From assembly GCA_964604915.1 (NCBI GenBank), contig CAZSAA010000001.1:1-64000 (forward strand): 64,000 nt of DNA, read 5' to 3'. The notes beneath the pieces are model-generated. The model was not told the DNA's origin and ran no database searches. It saw nothing but the letters and a program-made list of their open reading frames with translations. This document shows positions 48,276 to 56,970 of the stretch, in pieces. The first letter of the stretch is position 1. Each line of letters starts with the position of its first letter. Origin of the DNA: CAZSAA01 sp964604915. GTDB taxonomy: Bacteria; Patescibacteriota; Patescibacteriia; Patescibacteriales; UBA12465. A program made the position numbers and the translations under genes.

Positions 48276-49371
48276 CTATCACTTCAGATACCAACTGGCT
48301 AATGCTAACGTTGGCATCTTTTTTCATCAAACGACTGATATTAGCCGAGAGCGACTGGCAAAGCTGAGCATCATCCAAGAGGCGGAAAATTTCTTTTGCC
48401 AACAGATTGCCATCAAGCGCCGCCTGATCCAGGACGATAGCTGCCTTAGCTTCAGCGAATACCAAAGCATTATCTTCCTGGTGCGAATCAGGCATCGGAA
48501 TGAGGATAGCGGGTTTAGCTAAGCGCGACAAGCCGGTCAGAGCGCCGAGTCCGGCGCGAGAAATCGCTATCGCCGAAATTCCCATGATTTCCGAGATTTC
48601 CTCATGGCTCACCCGTTCGAATTCCCGATAGCCGGCCATTTCATATCCCTTCCTTTCCTCCTTCCCTAAATCTAAAGCCTTCCCCGGGCCGGTTATTAGG
48701 ACAACCTGGGACCGCTTGAGGATAGTTGGCAAACCGGCAACGATTAGGTCGTTAATTCCTTTAGCCCCAGTACCGCCACCGAAGGCGATGATAAGGGGAC
48801 GCTGCGGATCTAGGCCGTATCGCCGGAAGACCTCTTCCCTATCCCCCCGCCAAGCCGCTTCGGACATCGGATTGCCGGTCCAGACAGCTTTAGTGCCATA
48901 GTCGGCCAACGATTTCTCAAAGACCACGGTTATCCTCCTGGCCATAGGCGCCATCAAACGATTAGCTAATCCCGGCTGGATATCCTGCTGATGGACGAAG
49001 ATAGGGATATGAAGAATATAGGCCGCCAAAGATAGCGGCACGCTCACGAAACTGCCAGCCGTCATCAGCAAAGCCGGCCTTTCTTTGATAATTATGAAAA
49101 GGCTCTGGAAAAAAGCCGCGCTGACCTTGAAAATATCCAGGAGATTGTGGAGAGAAAAATAGCGGCGCCATTTGCCGGAAATGATGCTGATAAAGGGGAT
49201 ATCCTGCGCTTCGGCCACCAATTCCCGTTCAAGCGGACCGCTACCGACGAACACGAAAGAGACAGCCGGATGATCCTGGCGGTACGCCGCGGCAAAGACC
49301 AGAAGCGGCGTCACCGAACCGCCGGTGCCACCACCCGAGAGCATTATCTTCTTTGGCTTAGCGTCCGTCAT
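48265..49371 (-). CDS. murG: UDP-GlcNAc--lipid I N-acetylglucosaminyltransferase MurG
   Basis: Makes lipid II at the inner face of the membrane. 368 residues, GT-B fold (GT28). LSGGGTGGSVTPLLVFA is the N-terminal G-loop, HQQDIQPGLANRLMAPMA the acceptor side, AFGGGTGAKGINDLI and ISRAGLGALTGLSRLAKPAI and LIPMPDSHQEDNAL the donor side. Overlaps ftsW by 14 bases. Confidence 0.95.
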   Translation of the reverse strand: MTDAKPKKIMLSGGGTGGSVTPLLVFAAAYRQDHPAVSFVFVGSGPLERELVAEAQDIPFISIISGKWRRYFSLHNLLDIFKVSAAFFQSLFIIIKERPALLMTAGSFVSVPLSLAAYILHIPIFVHQQDIQPGLANRLMAPMARRITVVFEKSLADYGTKAVWTGNPMSEAAWRGDREEVFRRYGLDPQRPLIIAFGGGTGAKGINDLIVAGLPTILKRSQVVLITGPGKALDLGKEERKGYEMAGYREFERVSHEEISEIMGISAIAISRAGLGALTGLSRLAKPAILIPMPDSHQEDNALVFAEAKAAIVLDQAALDGNLLAKEIFRLLDDAQLCQSLSANISRLMKKDANVSISQLVSEVIDEK

Positions 49372-50524
49372 ATTTAGTCTGTTTGCTTATATTAGCTAGC
49401 AAGCCCATCGCTAAAAGCATGGACATAATAGAAGAGCCCCCCGCGGAAATGAAGGGCAATGGCACGCCGGTCATCGGTATCAGATTTATCATCCCGCCGA
49501 TATTGAGAAAGGACTGGACTGACACCCAGACTACGATACCGACTGAGAGCATCGCTCCATACATATCCGGCGCCCCCCGCGCTATCGTTATCCCCCGCCA
49601 AAACAGGAAGAGAAGTAGGAGGATAAAGAGGACTGAAATAACAAAGCCTAGCTCTTCGGCAATGATAGGAAAGATGGCGTCACCCCAGACTTCAGGCAGG
49701 TAGAGATATTTCTGGCGACTCTGTCCCAAACCGCGACCCAGGATACCGCCCGAACCGACGGCGATAAGGGACTGATTGATCTGGTAACATTTGTCCTGGC
49801 TGCTATAATTCGGGTCCTGCAGGCATTTGAAGCGATCGCTTTGGTAATCGGAAGAACCGAGATTGAGCATCAAAATCAAAGCACCGGCTCCGAGCGCGCC
49901 GGTGACCAGGAGGTGAGAAACCTTGCCGCCGCCGACAAAGAATACTGCGATAGCGGTGGCGATGATAATAAAGAGAGTGCCTAAATCCGGTTGAGCGATC
50001 ATCAAACCGCTAATAACGCCTAGGATGAGTAAGAACGGCAGCATGCCGCTGCTCCAATCCGACAATTGCCCCTTCTTTGCTTCGAGCCAAGTCGCCAGAT
50101 AGAGCAAAAAGGAAATCTTTACCAGTTCCGAGGGCTGAAAGGAGTGGCCGAAAATGATAATCCAGCTCCTAGCCGTACCATGCTCGGCACGCAGACCAGG
50201 GATAAATACTAGGACTAACAATAAAATGGAAACGAACAGGAAGAACAAGGCATACCGGCGCCATAGATGATAATCGAAGCGATAGGCGAAGAAAAAAAGA
50301 GCGGCACCCACCCCTACCCCGAAAAGTTGGTTAACTAAATAATGATAGATATTGCCGAATTTGGAATAGGAAACAATCGAAGACGCGCTCGACAACATGA
50401 CTAGCCCGAACAGGACCAGTATCCCGACTACCCATAATAGCTTCTTATCCGGCCCGTGTTCCCCGGGACGCGGAGCGAAGATCGATTGTAACCCTTTCTT
50501 TATTCCCATATCACATCTTGTCAA
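49358..50524 (-). CDS. ftsW: Lipid II polymerase FtsW (SEDS family)
   Basis: Septal glycan polymerase. 388 residues, ten helices. LSSASSIVSYSKFGN, FQPSELVKISFLLYLATWL with the SEDS signature, AQPDLGTLFIIIATAIAVFF, and LPFISAGGSSIMSMLLAMGL near the end are typical. RodA is the paralogous alternative; the position between mraY and murG favours FtsW. ATG at 50509 is a non-overlapping alternative start. Confidence 0.93.
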   Translation of the reverse strand: MTRCDMGIKKGLQSIFAPRPGEHGPDKKLLWVVGILVLFGLVMLSSASSIVSYSKFGNIYHYLVNQLFGVGVGAALFFFAYRFDYHLWRRYALFFLFVSILLLVLVFIPGLRAEHGTARSWIIIFGHSFQPSELVKISFLLYLATWLEAKKGQLSDWSSGMLPFLLILGVISGLMIAQPDLGTLFIIIATAIAVFFVGGGKVSHLLVTGALGAGALILMLNLGSSDYQSDRFKCLQDPNYSSQDKCYQINQSLIAVGSGGILGRGLGQSRQKYLYLPEVWGDAIFPIIAEELGFVISVLFILLLLFLFWRGITIARGAPDMYGAMLSVGIVVWVSVQSFLNIGGMINLIPMTGVPLPFISAGGSSIMSMLLAMGLLANISKQTKYDGR

Positions 50525-51554
50525 GCAGGAAGATAAGTAAGCCGGATATCGCCATGACGCCCGCGATTATCCAAAAACGCATGACGATTTTCGACTCAGG
50601 CCAGCCCACTGCCTGGAGATGGTGATGGATAGGGGCGGAAAGGAATACCTTCTTCTTCCGAATCAACTTGGACAGGACTTGGATAATAACTGAGAGAGAT
50701 TCCGCAAAAAAGACGAAGCCGATAGGTAGTAGGAGCAAAGCGTTATTGGTAAGCATGGCGATGACCCCGAGCGTCACTCCTAATCCCATCGCGCCGGTAT
50801 CGCCCAAGTAGAAGCGAGCAGGCGGGATATTGAACCATAGGAAAGAGAGTAGACCGCCGATGATAACGCCGCAGAGAGTGGCTAGGTCATAGCGGCCTTG
50901 GGAGAAAGCGATGACGCCATATGAAGCGAAAGCGATCATCAAGGTACCGCCAGCCAGGCCGTCAAGACCGTCAGTCTCATTGACTGAGAAGGATGTAGCG
51001 ACGATCACGAAGATAAAGACCGGGATATACCACCAGGAAATCTCGAAATTACCTAGGAAAGGCACGTGGAAAACCGCCCAATCCAGCTTGAAATAAAACC
51101 AAAGCGCGCCAATGAGGGCGATAACGGAATAGATGAGCAGGCGATGTCTGAGCTTCAAGCCTCCCCCACCAAGCACACCCTTGCCACGGATATCCAGCCA
51201 GTCATCGAGCAAACCGATGATAGCGCTCGCCACTAAGGCGCCGATGGGTAATAGGGTTTCTGAACGAGACAGGAAATTAAGATTCCGGAAGATATCGCGC
51301 GGGAAAATATCAGGCAAGATAGCAAAAATCACGATTAGTAGGAGAGCGACGAGCCAAATCAGGATGCCGCCCATCGTCGGCGTACCCGCCTTATGCGCAT
51401 GCAACTGACTGAAAATGGGGGTATTACCACCATGGCGGATCTGCTTGCCCAAACGGTACTTATACAAAAAATGCGTAAGCAAGGGCGTAAGCAGGACCGA
51501 AACGGCGAAAGCTAAGGTCGAAAGGAAGAGAATCTTAATGATGTAGAATTCCAT
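50511..51554 (-). CDS. mraY: Phospho-N-acetylmuramoyl-pentapeptide transferase MraY
   Basis: Makes lipid I. 347 residues with ten helices. GTPTMGGILIW, the catalytic FLDDWLD-like segment IGLLDDWLDIRGKG, NETDGLDGLAGGT and PIHHHLQAVGWPESKIVMRF are the family motifs. Six bases after the small membrane gene. Confidence 0.96.
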   Translation of the reverse strand: MEFYIIKILFLSTLAFAVSVLLTPLLTHFLYKYRLGKQIRHGGNTPIFSQLHAHKAGTPTMGGILIWLVALLLIVIFAILPDIFPRDIFRNLNFLSRSETLLPIGALVASAIIGLLDDWLDIRGKGVLGGGGLKLRHRLLIYSVIALIGALWFYFKLDWAVFHVPFLGNFEISWWYIPVFIFVIVATSFSVNETDGLDGLAGGTLMIAFASYGVIAFSQGRYDLATLCGVIIGGLLSFLWFNIPPARFYLGDTGAMGLGVTLGVIAMLTNNALLLLPIGFVFFAESLSVIIQVLSKLIRKKKVFLSAPIHHHLQAVGWPESKIVMRFWIIAGVMAISGLLIFLLDKM

Positions 51555-51560
51555 AGCTGG

Positions 51561-51971
51561 CTAGTGAAAATTGATAAGATAGATAAAGAATACATTTATC
51601 AAGGACATGACTGAGACGAGCAGCGCGGCACCCAACAAAAAATTGAGGAACAAGCGGCCATATTTGTGGCGCACTAGAGCCAAGGTAACGACAAAATTCA
51701 ATAATAAGACACCAAGCGACCAAGCTGGCAAGATGAAAATACTAGACCCCGTGGCAATCCAATCGATACCGAAATAGGGATTATTATGCAAGATAAGCAG
51801 TTCTCCCCCCAGATGCGATTGGATATAATAAGCGAAAAACCAAGCGCCCGCTTGGAAGATGAGGATTAATCCCAGGTAGAGATAGGCCCAACGGAAAGCG
51901 AAAAGCGCCCCGAACTGCCGGGCGGCTTTTTCCCGGAAAGAAAAGAAAGATTCGTAAGCTTTTGAAGACAT
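51561..51971 (-). CDS. Small membrane protein heading the mraY-alaS operon, 136 aa
   Basis: Unrecognised. Three or four helices (AYLYLGLILIFQAGAWFFAY; SSIFILPAWSLGVLLLNFVV; LLGAALLVSVMSLINVFFIY) with a short basic N-terminus. It lies upstream of mraY in the position where mraZ, rsmH, ftsL or ftsI stand in other dcw clusters, but resembles none of them. Its ATG is 8 bases from the -10 box, predicting a leaderless transcript. Confidence 0.65.
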   Translation of the reverse strand: MSSKAYESFFSFREKAARQFGALFAFRWAYLYLGLILIFQAGAWFFAYYIQSHLGGELLILHNNPYFGIDWIATGSSIFILPAWSLGVLLLNFVVTLALVRHKYGRLFLNFLLGAALLVSVMSLINVFFIYLINFH

Positions 51972-51979
51972 AAACCCTA

Positions 51980-52030
51980 TTTATACCCCTATGTTATCAT
52001 ATTTCACAATAATATAAAATAAGGTATAAT
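51980..52030. promoter_or_regulatory. Divergent promoters sharing one -35 region
   Basis: Minus: TTGTGA (52009-52004), 18-base spacer, TATAAA (51985-51980), then 8 bases to the ATG at 51971. Plus: TTCACA (52003-52008), 16-base spacer, TATAAT (52025-52030), then 9 bases to the ATG at 52040. The two -35 boxes occupy almost the same base pairs on opposite strands, so polymerases should compete. Both mRNAs should begin at or within a few bases of the start codon. Confidence 0.65.
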
Positions 52031-52039
52031 ATCAATACT

Positions 52040-53175
52040 ATGAACAATAAATTAGCCTCTTCCATCCTCCGCGCTGGCCGTTATGAGAACGCCAAGGAAC
52101 TTATCATCGAACACGGGCGCCAGGGCTCGATCATCAGGATAAATAACGGCCTCGACCAGGAAACCTTCCAGGTAAGCCAAGCCGGAATGGATGATCTCAA
52201 AGCCCAATTCAAGCGTCTTTTCGGCTTGGATGAACGTGATCTAGCCGTTGGCAAACGAGCCAAGATAAGATTGGGCCGCAGTCTCATATCTGCTTCCATC
52301 TCGGCCATCGCTTCGGGTAGCAGCGAAAAAGTGCGTATCGAATTCCTCTCAGCCAAGCCTGAAATCCGGCCTCTTTCGCGTTTAGGCCTAGATACGGCCG
52401 GGCAGAAGATAATAACCGACGCTCTCGGCCGCCCCGGACTGATAGTAGTCAGTTCGCCGGACGGAGAGGGATCAAGCACCACCGCCTATTCCCTGCTTGC
52501 TCGCTTAGCTGACCAAGAAAAAAGCTTGGCTGCTATCGCCGATTTTCCAGAGATAAGCATTGATGGCGTCAATCATTTCCGAAAAGACCGGCGCAAGACT
52601 AAGGAACAATTACAAAAGATAAAGAGGGGCGGCCTTCTTTAGCTAGGTCTAGCGCTGATGATNNNNNNNNNNACTATGACGCCATCCTCATTGCCGACGC
52701 CACCCTCGACGAACTATCATCAGCGCTAGACCTAGCTAAAGAAGGCCGCCGCCTCATTATCGTCGAAACCAAGGCTAACGACGCCAAGCAGACTATCGAA
52801 GCGCTCGGCCTCAAGGACCGCCGACCAGGAAACCTTCCCTCCATAACCATAAGCTGCCAGAGATTAGTGGATAATAATTGCCCGTACTGCGCTAAGAAAT
52901 ACCAGCTTAGCGGTGAGCAGCTCAAGGATATCTTCCCGAATATCGAACAAGAAGTCGGCCGGAAAGGTATTCCCGCCCTCCTTTCAAGCGGCTGCTCCCG
53001 TTGCAACTACCGCGGGTATACCAAGCGCTTAGCCGCCTTCGAACTAGCCGCTTTCCAGCGCGATTCCACCGGACCGATCGTCAACATCCGGCCACTGCTA
53101 GTCGATGTCTTCCGCAAGCTCATCAATGGTTCCACTTCCGCCAAGGAAGCGGCTAGGCTAAGCAAGCAGCTATGA
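52040..53175 (+). CDS. Degenerate type IV pilus/type II secretion ATPase (PilB/GspE-like), split by a scaffold gap
   Basis: The left part (52040 to about 52627) and right part (52673-53175) together align with the C-terminal ATPase region of PilB/GspE: LGLDTAGQKIITDALGRPGL, then a P-loop SPDGEGSSTTAYSLL, then (after the gap) YDAILIADATLDE in the Walker B place, ETKANDA for the His-box segment, and two cysteine pairs (CPYC; GCSRCNYRGYTKRLAAFEL). The Walker A lysine is serine (residue 145) and the conserved GEIRD-E Walker B is lost, so ATP hydrolysis is doubtful. The stop at 52640-52642 and the last residues before the gap come from an inverted copy of downstream sequence and are probably artefact; the true gene is likely one frame of about 360 codons. 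It overlaps the next gene by four bases. Confidence 0.75.
52628..52750. repeat. 35-bp inverted repeat around the 10-N gap (likely assembly artefact)
   Basis: 52628-52662, directly left of the N run (52663-52672), is the exact reverse complement of 52716-52750. The right copy fits the reading frame; the left copy breaks it. This is what a contig end extended with reverse-strand sequence looks like. Confidence 0.85.
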
Positions 53176-53831
53176 AAAAGATTTGCGTCATCCCTGCCTA
53201 TAACGAAGCGAAGAACATCCGTCGCGTCATTGAAAAATTAGTCCCGCTCGTAGATGAGATAGTGGTAGTGGACGATTGCTCACGCGATAGCACGGCCAGA
53301 ATTGCCAGAGAAGCTGGGGCTAGTGTCATATCCCACCGCATCAATCGCGGCCAAGGCGCCGCCCTGCAGACCGGCAACGAATATGCCTTAAATGCCGGAG
53401 CCGAGATAATCATTCATTTCGACGGCGACGGCCAATTCCAAGCGGAAGATATTCCGGAGATGGTAGCGCCGATAGAAAGCGACGAAGCGGATATCGTTTT
53501 CGGCTCGAGATTCATGGGCAAAAAATCGCGGCTACCGCGCCTCAAGCGCTGGCTAATCATGCCGCTCGGGCGCATCGTCAATTATCTCTTCGGGGTAACG
53601 ACCACCGATCCGCAGAGCGGTTTCCGCGCCTTCAACCGCCAAGCCGCCCGGGCCATCGAGATATCCAACCGGGGCATGGCTCATTGCAGTGAAATATTGT
53701 ATAAATCCTTCAAGCACAAACTGCGGATGAAAGAGGTGCCGATAACCGTGATATATGACGAATTCGGCCAAAGTTTTTCCGGCGGCATCAGGATAGTCAA
53801 GGATCTCATCCTCCAGAAGCTCCTTAATTGA
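53172..53831 (+). CDS. Family 2 glycosyltransferase, dolichyl-phosphate mannose synthase-like
   Basis: Transfers a sugar from a nucleotide donor, probably to a polyprenyl phosphate. 219 residues, GT-A fold: VIPAYNEAKNIRRVIEKLV, VVDDCSRDSTARIAREAGA, NRGQGAALQTGNEYAL, the D-x-D-type HFDGDGQF, and SGFRAFNRQAARAIEISNRG. No C-terminal membrane helices. Starts within the stop of the ATPase-like gene (ATGA overlap). Confidence 0.9.
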   Translation: MKKICVIPAYNEAKNIRRVIEKLVPLVDEIVVVDDCSRDSTARIAREAGASVISHRINRGQGAALQTGNEYALNAGAEIIIHFDGDGQFQAEDIPEMVAPIESDEADIVFGSRFMGKKSRLPRLKRWLIMPLGRIVNYLFGVTTTDPQSGFRAFNRQAARAIEISNRGMAHCSEILYKSFKHKLRMKEVPITVIYDEFGQSFSGGIRIVKDLILQKLLN

Positions 53832-53875
53832 AAATAAAAAAAGCCCTCATTCCATATTGCTATGGTCATGAGAGC
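53832..53875 (-). terminator. Terminator for the 129-aa membrane protein gene
   Basis: Minus-strand GCTCTCAT / ATGAGGGC stem (one G-U) with an inner CCAT/ATGG, followed by TTTTTTTATTTT. It lies between two convergent genes and overlaps the end of the minus one. Confidence 0.7.
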
Positions 53876-54236
53876 TTATCGTCCTTACCGCTATCAAACT
53901 ATGGAAAAAAATGATGGCCAGGAAACACATGGTTAAAACCCAGCCCACATCTTCCACTCGTTCGGTCCGGATAAGCAGGAAATAAATGATATACCCTATC
54001 ACCGAAAGGGGAATAACTAACGCCCATTGATGGACTGCCGCCCGATATATCGCCGGAAGCAGGGATAGCCCGCATATAATCAGGGTGAGGAAAATCCTCA
54101 CGTCCGCATAGCAGCAAAGGGTTTCTCGAAAAAAACAACAAATACTTTCGCTATTGATAGCGTAAATCAAGGCTAGTATCGCCACCGAAAGCATGATATC
54201 TACCAAGATAGCTAGGAGTAATTCATTCTGTTTCAT
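53847..54236 (-). CDS. Four-helix membrane protein, unknown, 129 aa
   Basis: Unrecognised. Four hydrophobic segments (LLLAILVDIMLSVAILALIY; IFLTLIICGLSLLPAIYRAA; LVIPLSVIGYIIYFLLI; VLTMCFLAIIFFHSLIAV) with a cysteine-rich loop (CCFFRETLCCYADV). It is the only minus-strand gene in an otherwise plus-strand run (52040-56970). Own terminator supports its reality. Confidence 0.6.
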   Translation of the reverse strand: MKQNELLLAILVDIMLSVAILALIYAINSESICCFFRETLCCYADVRIFLTLIICGLSLLPAIYRAAVHQWALVIPLSVIGYIIYFLLIRTERVEDVGWVLTMCFLAIIFFHSLIAVRTISSHDHSNME

Positions 54237-54296
54237 AATTATAAAAATTTAAAGTACAATCATAATAGGATAAACTAAATATTAATTATCGTCAAT

Positions 54297-54629
54297 ATGA
54301 TCCAACAAATCATCGCCCTCGCCGTCATCGCCTATTTCCTCGTCAAGTTCATCCGCCAGAAACGCAAACGCACTATCACCGCCAGCGAATTCGTCTTTTG
54401 GATTCTCTTCTGGGTAGCGGCGGCAGCGGCCATCGTCTTCATCCGGCAGCTTGACGCGTTAGTGACCGCTTGGGGCTTTTCTTCTGGTATCAACGCCCTG
54501 CTCTATCTGGCCGTGCTTTTCCTCTTCTACCTGATCTTCAAGATGCGTTTGCAGATAGCTAAGTTAGACCAGGACCTGACTGAGATGAATCGGACGGTAA
54601 GCTTGAGGGATAAGGAGGACGAGTTATGA
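54297..54629 (+). CDS. DUF2304 family membrane protein
   Basis: 110 residues, three helices: IALAVIAYFLVKFIRQKRKR, SEFVFWILFWVAAAAAIVF and NALLYLAVLFLFYLIFKMRL followed by a short coiled tail. The length, the RKR before helix 2, and the position next to glycosyltransferases match DUF2304, which usually accompanies GT2 enzymes in surface glycan loci. Overlaps the next gene by four bases. Confidence 0.85.
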   Translation: MIQQIIALAVIAYFLVKFIRQKRKRTITASEFVFWILFWVAAAAAIVFIRQLDALVTAWGFSSGINALLYLAVLFLFYLIFKMRLQIAKLDQDLTEMNRTVSLRDKEDEL

Positions 54630-55801
54630 AGATCGCCCAGATCGTCTGTGCCTTCCCGCCATATCGCGGCGGGATCGGCAAAAGCGCCCTCATCTTAGGT
54701 AACTATCTCAAGGAGGAACATAACATAGAGACCTTTACCTTAGCCCCTCAAAACGGCACGCTAAGCGAAAAGGAGAAGGATACTATCTATCTCCGTCCTT
54801 GGCTGCGCGCCGGCCACGGCGCCCTGCCCTTCTCTCTCCTATTCAAGCTCCGCCGCTATGACTGTCTCTACCTCCATTACCCGTTCTTCGGGGCAGCTGA
54901 ACTAGTCTGGCTGTATAAGACTATCCATCCTAGAACCAAACTCGTCATCCACTATCACATGGACGTGGCCTTCTCATCCGGCTATTTCCGCCTACTCGCC
55001 TGGCCATCTAAAGCGATAAGGCGGTCGCTTTTTGCCAAAGCCGACGCTATTATCGCCGCCAGCCTGGACTATGTCCGCCAAAGCGATATAAGGCGATACC
55101 TGGAGGATTGGCCGCAGAAATTCCACGAACTGCCTTTTAGCGTCGACACCGAGACATTCAAGCCCAAGCTGCCTGAAAATCGGGCCAACTCCCCGCTCAT
55201 CGCCAAGGCCAAAGAGATAGTGAAATTTATCACCCACGATATCATAAAACGCCGCCAGACTCACTTCCTCTTCGTCGGGGGTCTTGATAGCGCCCACTAT
55301 TTCAAAGGCGTAGACGTAATGCTCCAAGCAGCCTCCCGCCTCAAACGTAGTGATTGGAAACTGAGTATCGTCGGGGAGGGTGACCGCAAAGCCTCATACC
55401 AAAAGCTTTGCCAAGATCTCGACATTGCCAAGCAAGTAGAATTCCTGGGTGCTATTGGTGACGCCGAACTTATCCGCCACTACCAGGCAGCCGATTGCTT
55501 TATCCTGCCTTCGATAAACCGCAACGAGGCTTTCGGCATCGTGCTGATCGAAGCGATGGCCTGCGGCCTGCCGGTAATCGCCTCCGACCTTCCCGGCGTC
55601 CGTTCCGTCTTCCGGCCGGGCCAGGAGGGCTTGTCTTGCCAGCCGGGTGATATCGAGTCGTTAAAATCCGCCATGGAACAGATGGTTTCCAGCCAAACCA
55701 TGCGGGAGCGCTTAGGCAGAGCCGCTCGCGCTTGGGCCGTCGAACGCTATAGCCAGGAAGCAATAAAGGCCAAGCTGATACGGATATTCGCCTCCCTATG
55801 A
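54626..55801 (+). CDS. Family 4 glycosyltransferase
   Basis: GT-B fold retaining transferase of the cell envelope. 391 residues. N-terminal domain FPPYRGGIGKSALILGNYL; donor-binding domain FLFVGGLDSAHYFKGVDVML, LSIVGEGDRKASYQ, VEFLGAIGDAELIRHYQAAD and the E-x7-E motif in NEAFGIVLIEAMACGLPVIA. Soluble. Cotranscribed with the DUF2304 gene and the next glycosyltransferase (four-base overlaps). Confidence 0.92.
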   Translation: MKIAQIVCAFPPYRGGIGKSALILGNYLKEEHNIETFTLAPQNGTLSEKEKDTIYLRPWLRAGHGALPFSLLFKLRRYDCLYLHYPFFGAAELVWLYKTIHPRTKLVIHYHMDVAFSSGYFRLLAWPSKAIRRSLFAKADAIIAASLDYVRQSDIRRYLEDWPQKFHELPFSVDTETFKPKLPENRANSPLIAKAKEIVKFITHDIIKRRQTHFLFVGGLDSAHYFKGVDVMLQAASRLKRSDWKLSIVGEGDRKASYQKLCQDLDIAKQVEFLGAIGDAELIRHYQAADCFILPSINRNEAFGIVLIEAMACGLPVIASDLPGVRSVFRPGQEGLSCQPGDIESLKSAMEQMVSSQTMRERLGRAARAWAVERYSQEAIKAKLIRIFASL

Positions 55802-56970
55802 AAATACTCATCCTCCATAACTTATATGGCCGCTTGAAACGCGGCGGCGCCGAAACAGTCATCGAAGAGCTGGCCCAAGGCCTGCTTTCGCTCGGACACG
55901 AGGTGGCCGTGATTTCTGGCGCGCCGCAACCCAAACGAGGAGAAACCCTGACCGAAGGTATCCGGCATTATGAGATAAAGTCGTCATACTATGATCTAGC
56001 AAAATTTCCCACCTGGCGCCGCTTAGCTTGGCACCTGCAGCAATTTATCGCCATCAAGAAATATAAGATGATAAGGCAAATCACTAAGCGATACCAGCCC
56101 GACCTCATCCTTACCAACAACCTGATGGGCCTCGGCTGGCTTACACCGCTCTCGCTATTAATCGCTAAGGTTCCCATCATCCACACCATCCACGATGTCC
56201 AGTTAGTCTACCCGAGCGGCCTCTTGTATTACGGGAAAGAGAAAAACCTCGAATTACCAGCTTTGCGGTTATACCGATCCGCGGTCTCTTTCTTGATGGC
56301 CCCGATCGGGGCGGTGATCTCCCCTTCGCGCTGGCTGTTGGACCTGCACCGCCGCTATAGCCTGTTTACCGAGCGTCCCGGACTAGTCCTAGCTAACCCG
56401 ATGGCCGATCTGCCCATACCTCCTCAAAAAGAGGGGGATAAACGCGAACTCCGCCTGCTATTTGCCGGCCAATGGGAGGAACATAAAGGGATAGGGATGA
56501 TGCTCGAGGCCCTAGGCCAAGCTGACTGGAAAGATATGCTACAAGGCACGCCTTTCTCACGCGTGAAATTAGAAATCGCCGGCAGTGGTACGCTCCAGCG
56601 ATCAATCGAAGGATACCGAAGCGATAGCCAAGCATTCGATATCGAGATACTAGGGCGCTTGGATCACAGTCGTCTCCTCAAACGCATGCAAGCAAACGAT
56701 ATCCTGCTTTTCCCTTCCTTGTGCTATGAGAATTCGCCTATGGCCATCAGAGAGGCTCTCGCTGCTGGCATGCGGGTCGTGGCTTCTCGCCTAGGCGGCA
56801 TCCCCGAACTATTGCCCAAGGAAAGCCTATTCGAACCTGGTCAAGTCGCCTCTTTCCTGGCCTGCCTCAAGGCCAGCATATCGAAAGGGCCCGGCCCAAT
56901 GGCCAAGCCCTCGCTTGATGGCATATCGTATGCCCGGAAGGTAATTGATTTTTCTAAAACCCTGCTTTGA
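55798..56970 (+). CDS. Family 4 glycosyltransferase
   Basis: 390 residues. LYGRLKRGGAETVIEELAQG is the G-loop region, HTIHDVQLVYPSGL the central segment, LLFAGQWEEHKGIGMMLEAL and SLCYENSPMAIREALAAGMR the donor side with the E-x7-E motif shifted to ENSPMAIRE. Overlaps the previous gene by four bases; its end overlaps the convergent epimerase gene by 17 bases. Confidence 0.9.
   Translation: MKILILHNLYGRLKRGGAETVIEELAQGLLSLGHEVAVISGAPQPKRGETLTEGIRHYEIKSSYYDLAKFPTWRRLAWHLQQFIAIKKYKMIRQITKRYQPDLILTNNLMGLGWLTPLSLLIAKVPIIHTIHDVQLVYPSGLLYYGKEKNLELPALRLYRSAVSFLMAPIGAVISPSRWLLDLHRRYSLFTERPGLVLANPMADLPIPPQKEGDKRELRLLFAGQWEEHKGIGMMLEALGQADWKDMLQGTPFSRVKLEIAGSGTLQRSIEGYRSDSQAFDIEILGRLDHSRLLKRMQANDILLFPSLCYENSPMAIREALAAGMRVVASRLGGIPELLPKESLFEPGQVASFLACLKASISKGPGPMAKPSLDGISYARKVIDFSKTLL

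Noticed and set aside
52867..53175. Independent 102-residue gene starting at 52867
   Set aside because: It is the C-terminal zinc-type part of the gap-split ATPase homologue; the frame is open back to the gap.
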